Assembly: GCA_016795465.1 (NCBI GenBank)
Contig: JAEUHK010000102.1
Span: forward strand, 1 to 38,962
DNA length: 38,962 bases
Reading direction: 5' to 3'
Source: Verrucomicrobiaceae bacterium
GTDB taxonomy: Bacteria; Verrucomicrobiota; Verrucomicrobiia; Verrucomicrobiales; Verrucomicrobiaceae
Part shown: positions 31,413-36,397 of the stretch, piece by piece
How the letters are laid out: every line of letters begins with the position of its first letter
Position numbering within the stretch: the stretch's first letter is position 1
Made by a program: the position numbers and the translations under genes
Notes under the pieces: model-generated
What the model was told of the DNA's origin: nothing
Database searches by the model: none
Seen by the model: only the letters and a program-made list of their open reading frames with translations

Positions 31413-32364
31413 TCTCTCCCTACTCTTCGCCATCCCCGATCATCCGTGGGTCGATACCGAGGAAGGAGCCGCCGTGCGCATCGCCATGACCGTCGGTGCC
31501 GCCGGTCAGCACGAGGGGGAACTCCAGAATGTCGAAACCGAGTTCCCAGCAGATAACGGCGAGGTGCTTGTCACGCTGTCGGCACTCCGTGGAAGGATCA
31601 ATCCAGACATCACAATTGGTGCGGCAATCACCTCGATGACTGACATGACCTCTAATGCCGGTTTAAGCGTTAACGGGATGATGTTGGCAGGCTCAGGCTT
31701 CTTGGTTCCATCCGAAGATGTGGCGTCTTTGGGGCTTGGAACAGTGGCTGACTTGGAAAAGCACGTCCGCCCCTACCGCAACGGACGAGACTTAACAGAT
31801 GAACCCCGCAACGTCTGGGTGATCGACTTTTTCGGCCTCTCTGATGAGGAAGCCCGGAGCAAATTCCCTGCTGCTTACCAATGGATTTTGTCCCGGGTGA
31901 AGCCAGAGCGCGATAACAATGCTCGTCCTCGTCTAAAGCAGGTGTGGTGGCAGTTTGCCGAAGTTCGAAAGACATTGCGTGCAGCACTAGCTGGTCTTCC
32001 TCGATACATTGCGACGGTTGAAACAGCCAAACATCGAATCTTCCAGTTCTTGGACTCAAAGATCGTTCCTGATCACATGTTGATCGCGATTGCACTCGAT
32101 GATGCATTTCACTTGGGAGTGCTAAGCAGTCGTGTGCATCGTTTGTATGCTTTGAGTGCAGGCGGCACGCTCGAAGACCGCCCACGCTACAACAAGTCGC
32201 GCTGCTTTGATCCCTTCCCCTTCCCGGTGTGCGGCGAAGCGGAGAAGGAGCGCATCCGAGCTCTCGCGGAGGAGCTGGACGCGCACCGCAAGCGCGTGCA
32301 GGCCCAGCATCCCGGCCTCACCCTCACTGGCATGTACAACGTCCTTGAGAAGCTCAGGACGTAC

Positions 32365-32376
32365 GTTGTTCACGCT
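32365..32376 (+). repeat. Left 12-bp end repeat of the IS110-family element
   Basis: GTTGTTCACGCT, matching the complement at 34066-34077. It is followed directly by TTCAGCGTG, which makes a short hairpin (32371-32384, CACGCT-TC-AGCGTG). Confidence 0.7.
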
Positions 32377-32499
32377 TCAGCGTGTTCCCCGGACGCCACA
32401 CCACCCCAAGCCGCCCAGAGCACGCTAAAGAAGTTCTATCTGTCGCAAGTGGAGATTTGGAGAGAGTTGTTCGCATAGTCTTGAGATGTTGAAGATGGG

Positions 32500-33738
32500 T
32501 TATGAGGGTCTGTGCTGGAGCACCCAGGAGCCGTGCTGGAGTTGATTGCGCGTGTGAAGCTCCGGGTCGTAGCGGGTGTGATTCTGCCACATGCGGAAGA
32601 TGATGTTGAGCCATCGCTGCCCCAGGCTGCGCAGCGCCTGCGCATGGGTTTTGCCACGGCTTTTGAGCCCGTCGTAATACACCTTGGCCCAGGCGCACTG
32701 GGCGCGGCTCAGATCGCTGAAGAGGTGCATGGTGTGTCGCAGGTGCCGGTTGCATGCGCGGCGCATCTGCACCTTGTGCAGTTTTCCCGTCTGGTAGCTC
32801 ACCGGCGCGGTGCCGCTGACGCTTTGCAGGCTGCACGCGTCGGCATACAGGGCGCGGTCGCTGCCGATTTCTCCGAGCAGGCGCGGGGCGAGCTTGGCTC
32901 CGGCTCCGGGCAGCGAGCCGAACATGCCGCTGTCAGGATGACTGGCAAAGACGGCCTCGATGCGGCGGCGATACTCTTCGAGCTGGATGTGCAAAGCGCG
33001 CAACTGCCGCGTCTTGGTCAGCAGGTAGAGCCGCTTGGCTTTGACCATGGGCTCGGCGATGCGCCATTGCCCGGCGGCCTCCAGCACGGCGATGCGGCGC
33101 TGGACTGTCTCGGCCCGGTGGAGCTTGTGGGTGTGGAAGAACTTCTGCCAGGCTCGCCTGCCTGCTTTGAGCAGGGCTTGTGTGTCGGGGAAGCTCTCGA
33201 TGAAGGCCCAGGTGCTCGGGAGCGTCCAGTCCTCGAAGGCTTCGAGCACGACGGGGTAGTACTCGCGCGCGGCCTGACGCGCCTGGTTGACCAAGGCGGT
33301 GCGCTCCTCGATGAGCGCGATCTCGTCACGGCAAAGCATGCGCAGTTCCTCAATGATGGGGTCTTTGGCGCTGAGCGCACGCCAGGCATGGCCGTCGGTG
33401 CGCAGCGCGTCGGCCAGCGCCCACGCATCGTGGCGGTCGGTCTTGGTGCCGCCGGGATACTTCCGCTGGCGGTAGCCTTTGGCGCTGCTGGGTGCCACCG
33501 GATACACAGTGACGCCGGAGTCGATGAGCTGCTCGACGACGGCTCCGAAGCTTGTTTCGATGGCGACGCCGAGATGAGGCCAGGCGGCGATTTGATCGCG
33601 CCAGTGCTGCCAGCCGGCGGCGCTGTGATCGAAGCGGAAGTCCGCCACGAGCACGCCGGCCGAGTCCACGATGATGACGTCGTGGTGGTCGCCGGCCCAG
33701 TCAAAGCCGGCGAAGTGGGTGTGTTGTGGATGGGTCAT
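32500..33738 (-). CDS. IS110-family transposase (DEDD/serine dual-type recombinase)
   Basis: A 412-residue transposase. The N-terminal RuvC-like DEDD domain shows FAGFDWAGDHHDVIIVD, LGVAIETSFGAVVEQLIDSG, and the Lys/Asp pair in YPGGTKTDRHDAWALADAL. A coiled middle part follows. The C-terminal Tnp (serine-recombinase-like) domain has SLPGAGAKLAPRLLGEIGSD, CSLQSVSGTAPVSYQTGK and ACNRHLRHTMHLFS. In IS110 elements the C-terminal serine and a bridge RNA guide the recombination. The ATG at 33738 gives the family-typical start (MTHPQHTHFAGFDW). The frame is open to 33993, but the earlier residues are Arg-rich and unlike the family. The complete frame suggests an active or recently active element. 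Confidence 0.95.
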   Translation of the reverse strand: MTHPQHTHFAGFDWAGDHHDVIIVDSAGVLVADFRFDHSAAGWQHWRDQIAAWPHLGVAIETSFGAVVEQLIDSGVTVYPVAPSSAKGYRQRKYPGGTKTDRHDAWALADALRTDGHAWRALSAKDPIIEELRMLCRDEIALIEERTALVNQARQAAREYYPVVLEAFEDWTLPSTWAFIESFPDTQALLKAGRRAWQKFFHTHKLHRAETVQRRIAVLEAAGQWRIAEPMVKAKRLYLLTKTRQLRALHIQLEEYRRRIEAVFASHPDSGMFGSLPGAGAKLAPRLLGEIGSDRALYADACSLQSVSGTAPVSYQTGKLHKVQMRRACNRHLRHTMHLFSDLSRAQCAWAKVYYDGLKSRGKTHAQALRSLGQRWLNIIFRMWQNHTRYDPELHTRNQLQHGSWVLQHRPS

Positions 33739-34079
33739 GGGTGGTGCGGGTTGCGTGGGCCGGGAGGCTGCCGCAGCCCCCGCGCGGGGTCGTGCTGTTA
33801 CAGGAGCTTCATGAGCTGGAGTTCTATCAGACCTTGGGCGGGAGCCTGCACGCGGACCGGTGTTCTTCAGCGAGCCTTCGCGAGGCGAGCGTGAACGGAC
33901 CGTGTCGCGCGGCAGGCGCTCTCGGGTCCTCCGGGCGGAGGACGTGGAGAGCTTATCCACCACCGCGGCTTTCGCCGCGGCGAAGTTGTTCACAACCGGC
34001 GGCGGCTGGCGTTTTGAACGTGACGCCTTTCCCGCCGCTTGATGAACAACTTCGGAACGGGTAACAGCGTGAACAACAT
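33739..34079 (-). ncRNA. Structured 340-bp leader of the IS110 element, candidate bridge-RNA region
   Basis: No credible gene. It lies directly upstream of the transposase start, inside the element, where the IS110 branch (for example IS621) encodes its bridge RNA. Inverted repeats include CCGCGGC-TTTC-GCCGCGG (33963-33980), GAAGTTGTTCA (33982-33992) with TGAACAACTTC (34043-34053), and GGCTGC-C-GCAGCC close to the transposase start. No guide loops can be assigned without the target and donor junctions. The call is positional and tentative. Confidence 0.35.
34066..34077 (-). repeat. Right 12-bp end repeat of the IS110-family element
   Basis: AGCGTGAACAAC, the exact complement of 32365-32376. 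It sits 3 bp before the methyltransferase reading frame resumes. Confidence 0.7.
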
Positions 34080-34598
34080 ACCCTCACCGACAAAGAGCGC
34101 CTCATCCACGACCAAGGCCTCGTCTCCCTCCTCCAGCAGCTCCACGACGACCTCGACGCCGCCGTCTTCGCCGCCTACGGCTGGCCCACCACCCTAACCG
34201 ACGCCGAAATCCTCGAACGCCTCGTCCACCTCAACACCCAACGCGCCGACGAAGAAAAACGCGGTATCATCCACTGGCTGCGCCCCGACTACCAAAGCGG
34301 AGGGCAGAGAGCGAAGAGCGAAGAGCAAGACGAGCTGGCGCTGAAGCCGAAGAAAGGCAGTCAAGGCAAGGTCAAGGCACCCGCCGTCAAGAAGGCCGCG
34401 AAGCAAGCGTGGCCCAAAACCCTCGCCGACCGCATCCGCGCCGTCGAAGCCGCGCTCCACGCCGCCGGAGCCCCCGTCACCGCCGCCGACCTCTCCAAAC
34501 ACTTCACCTCCACCAAACCCGCCGCCCTCCAAGAAATCCTCGAATCCCTCGCCGCCCTCGGAAGAGCGCGTGTGGATGGGGAGAGGTTTGCGGTGTGA
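34080..34598 (+). pseudogene. MmeI-like DNA methyltransferase, fragment B (C-terminal part separated by IS110)
   Basis: This frame has no start codon and an upstream TAA at 34062. It reads TLTDKERLIHDQGLVSLLQQ, LHDDLDAAVFAAYGWPTTLT, DAEILERLVHLNTQRADEEK and IIHWLRPDYQSGG, the standard C-terminal tail following YNVLEKLR in this family. A Lys-rich linker and a winged-helix-like end follow (LADRIRAVEAALHAAGAPVT, FTSTKPAALQEILESLAALG), with the stop TGA at 34596-34598. Codon use matches the first part of fragment A. Joining it to fragment A at 32359 restores a continuous family C-terminus. Confidence 0.82.
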
Positions 34599-34607
34599 TC
34601 GAATCCC

Positions 34608-35240
34608 ATGAAAACCCTCTGGTTCATCCGCCACGCCGAAAGCCTCAGCAATGCCGGGCAGCCCACGCACCGGCCGGATGACATCGCTTTGAGCGATCAT
34701 GGAAAGCAGCAGGCCGCCGCACTGGCGGCCCGATGGACGGAGGAACCGGAGCTGATGGTGGTCTCCCGCTACCAGCGCACCTCCGCCACCGCGGAGCCGT
34801 TTCGCCAGAAGTATGCCGGCTGTGAAGTGATGACGCTGCCGGTGCATGAGTTCACCTTTCTCCAGCCCGCGCTGTATGCCGGCACCACCGAGGTGATGCG
34901 CCGCGAGCCGGTGCGCCTCTACTGGGAACGCTGTGATCCCGATGCGTGCGATGGCGAAGGCGCGGAGTCCTTCCGCCACTTCTGCGAACGCGTGGATGCC
35001 TCCGTGGCCGAACTCACAACCCGCCCGGAGTCCCGCATCGCGGTCTTCTGCCACGGCTATGTGATCAAGGCGATCCTGTGGCGGCTGCTGCATCCCACCG
35101 CTCCCGTCACTGCGGCCTACATGCGCGGATTCCACGGCTTTCACCGTAGCCTCGTGGTGCCGAACGCCGCCGTCTATCCCCTCCTCGTCCTGCCCGGAGG
35201 CGAAACCGCGCTGAAACCACCCGTGCAAGTGAACCTCTAA
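34608..35240 (+). CDS. Histidine phosphatase family protein (phosphoglycerate mutase-like)
   Basis: A 210-residue cytosolic phosphatase. The catalytic RHG-type motif is LWFIRHAESLSNAGQPTH (phospho-His near residue 9). It is followed by DIALSDHGKQQAAALAARW, VVSRYQRTSATAEPF (second Arg), an acidic GAESFRHFCERVD segment and the C-terminal catalytic His in IAVFCHGYVIKAILW. The set identifies the branch-1 histidine phosphatases. Substrates range from phosphoglycerate to fructose bisphosphate and nucleoside phosphates, so no name is given. It starts 9 bp after the methyltransferase remnant and may have relied on that gene's transcript. Confidence 0.88.
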   Translation: MKTLWFIRHAESLSNAGQPTHRPDDIALSDHGKQQAAALAARWTEEPELMVVSRYQRTSATAEPFRQKYAGCEVMTLPVHEFTFLQPALYAGTTEVMRREPVRLYWERCDPDACDGEGAESFRHFCERVDASVAELTTRPESRIAVFCHGYVIKAILWRLLHPTAPVTAAYMRGFHGFHRSLVVPNAAVYPLLVLPGGETALKPPVQVNL

Positions 35241-35272
35241 GCACAAGGCTCGATGCCTGAGGCCAGAAAGGC

Positions 35273-35346
35273 CTCACGCAAAGCCGCAAAGGCGCAAAGG
35301 TTCCCAGAAGCTTTCAGGACTTTGCGAACGTTGCCCTTGGCGTGAG
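35273..35346. repeat. Inverted repeat with CTCACGC / GCGTGAG arms
   Basis: The arms are CTCACGC (35273-35279) and GCGTGAG (35340-35346). Repeated GCAAAG motifs lie on the left side and TTTGCG on the right. The sequence resembles the widespread 'tttgcgcctttgcg' intergenic repeat type. A 61-residue minus-strand reading over it is repeat-derived and is not called a gene. Confidence 0.5.
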
Positions 35347-35423
35347 ACTTCATCGATTCCTGCTTCTTCGACAGGCCTGCATGTAAGAAGAAAGGCTCAG
35401 AGGATTCGTTCATCTGGGTCACT

Positions 35424-36149
35424 TCAGGTTGTTGGCGAAGGCGTTCGCGTGATCAAGACATCGATCGGGAGCGGAATACCCTCGGGTGAAAGAAGCACAT
35501 TGGCAGGATGCACGTCCCAGATGTCGAAACCTTCCCATCGGAGCGACAGAGAGCCTTCATAACCGATTCCGCGCCAGGGCAGCAGTGTGAATCCGGCGGC
35601 GCAAAACGCGGCGGAGAGTTCCTCCAGAGTGGCGCGGCGGCCTTTCAGGCCTGACTGACTGGTGACGATTCGCCACTGATGCGGATGCTCCTGCCACAGC
35701 CCGATGAGCTGGATGTCATCCCCCAGCACCTCGTTGTGCCAGAGCAAACGCTGGAGGTAGTCCAGTGGCAGCGCATTGTGCATGAAGGGCACCCCTTGGC
35801 CATCCCAACTCACCGTGTAGCCACAAGAGGAGCGCTTGGTGTATTTGATCCAGCGCCCGGTGGCCTCATCCAGCGTGACATCGTGCTCGCGTCCGCCTTC
35901 CCGCTCCGGGGCAGGAAAATCTAGCGGGAGGACTGCACCGACGGAAGCGGCCCACTCGATGAGAGCTGCCCACTGGCGCTCCGGGCCGGAGAAGTCCCCG
36001 TCTTCCCCATCAACTGATCCATCTGGGCATACGCGGCTGCGGACGAAAGCCGCGGCATTCGCGAGCGCGCCTGCTGCGCCAGCCTGGAGTAGTCTTTGAG
36101 TGTCATGCGGAAGCATACGAGCGACGCTGGCAGGATCAAGCAGCAGCAT
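35424..36149 (-). CDS. Kinase-like protein of unknown substrate (polyvalent-protein kinase type)
   Basis: A 241-residue soluble protein. After an Ala-rich helical start come WIKYTKRSSCGYTVSWDGQG, PLDYLQRLLWHNEVLGDDIQ, LIGLWQEHPHQWRIVTSQSG and ATLEELSAAFCAAGF. The end is FDIWDVHPANVLLSPEGIPL and PIDVLITRT. The D-x-H-P-A-N-V-L near the end, followed by a second conserved Asp (PIDV), resembles the catalytic loop and DFG-like Asp of kinase-fold proteins. The WIKYT segment could hold the ATP-binding Lys. This matches the group described as kinases in polyvalent proteins. No phosphotransfer activity can be claimed. The frame stays open upstream into repeat DNA, so the ATG at 36149 is the conservative start. 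Confidence 0.6.
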   Translation of the reverse strand: MLLLDPASVARMLPHDTQRLLQAGAAGALANAAAFVRSRVCPDGSVDGEDGDFSGPERQWAALIEWAASVGAVLPLDFPAPEREGGREHDVTLDEATGRWIKYTKRSSCGYTVSWDGQGVPFMHNALPLDYLQRLLWHNEVLGDDIQLIGLWQEHPHQWRIVTSQSGLKGRRATLEELSAAFCAAGFTLLPWRGIGYEGSLSLRWEGFDIWDVHPANVLLSPEGIPLPIDVLITRTPSPTT

Positions 36150-36210
36150 GCGCTCGTAAAGGAGGCATTCCGTGTCTTCCGCGTGTTCCCTAGGCCAACC
36201 AAGGATCGTC

Positions 36211-36254
36211 GGCAGGAATGGAATCCTGCCCTCCTTGCGGGCAGGAGTGCCCGC
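36211..36254. repeat. Two adjacent palindromic repeats related to the one inside the methyltransferase
   Basis: GGCAGGA (36211-36217) and TCCTGCC (36224-36230) form one hairpin. GCGGGCA (36237-36243), loop GGAG, TGCCCGC (36248-36254) forms the second. The second matches the arms of the 31390-31407 hairpin exactly, with a changed loop. Confidence 0.75.
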
Positions 36255-36330
36255 ATCACTTCTGACATCTCACGTCTGACTCTCCGCCTTTCCGGGTCTC
36301 CCGTAGGCCGACCAAGAACGAAGAACCTGA

Positions 36331-36351
36331 GAACAGGTTAAAAACCTGTTC
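36331..36351. repeat. Hairpin GAACAGGTT-AAA-AACCTGTTC
   Basis: Perfect 9-bp arms (36331-36339 and 36343-36351) in the repeat-rich spacer between the kinase-like gene and the dehydrogenase gene. It is T-poor after the stem on either strand, so it looks like a dispersed repeat rather than a clear terminator. Confidence 0.6.
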
Positions 36352-36397
36352 CACTTTCTTCAGACTCTCCGCCCTCCGCCCTACGCTCTCCGCTTCC

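Larger units (their letters stand above)
30508..32478 (+). pseudogene. MmeI-like (type IIL-like) DNA adenine methyltransferase, fragment A: N-terminus removed by IS3, 3' part split by IS110
   Basis: SAM-dependent N6-adenine methyltransferase of a large single-chain restriction/methylation family. The frame is open from the IS3 right end (ITQANKGDLKKARAEINAYH), then motif I LRVLDPACGCGNFLYVS (Cys replaces the usual Ser), FLGIELNPRAASIAELVLWI (motif X-II area) and motif IV DYIVGNPPFIGKVRLRE. Then come FGLITTNSLRQTFARRV, a long presumed target-recognition segment and FDPFPFPVCGEAEKERI, ending in TLTGMYNVLEKLR. The normal enzyme has several hundred residues before motif I, here absent. A 28-residue segment at about 31328-31412 comes from a palindromic repeat. 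After LEKLR (32359) the frame reads into the IS110 element for about 38 foreign residues to a TAG at 32476. The original C-terminus is fragment B. Confidence 0.8.
32362..34079 (-). mobile_element. IS110-family element (about 1.7 kb) interrupting the methyltransferase gene
   Basis: The conserved methyltransferase text breaks after LEKLR (codon ending at 32359) and resumes at LTDKERLIHDQGL (34080 on), so about 1.7 kb is inserted between. The insert holds an intact IS110 transposase on the minus strand, 135 bp after its stop and about 340 bp before its start. Near both boundaries lie 12-bp perfect inverted repeats (GTTGTTCACGCT, 32365-32376, and its complement at 34066-34077), 14 of 15 with the flanking TAC/TAT. 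IS110 elements normally lack terminal inverted repeats, although the IS1111 branch has subterminal ones. Exact ends and any core dinucleotide are undetermined. Confidence 0.8.

Noticed and set aside
33950..34060. Replication origin or DnaA boxes (TTATCCACC and TTGTTCACAA nearby)
   Set aside because: There is only one near-match and no cluster, AT-rich unwinding region or dnaA/dnaN neighbour. It lies inside an IS110 element leader.
35237..35422. 61-residue minus-strand gene
   Set aside because: Its sequence is the translation of a common intergenic repeat (alternating GCAAAG/TTTGCG) and overlaps the stop of the phosphatase gene. There is no other coding sign.
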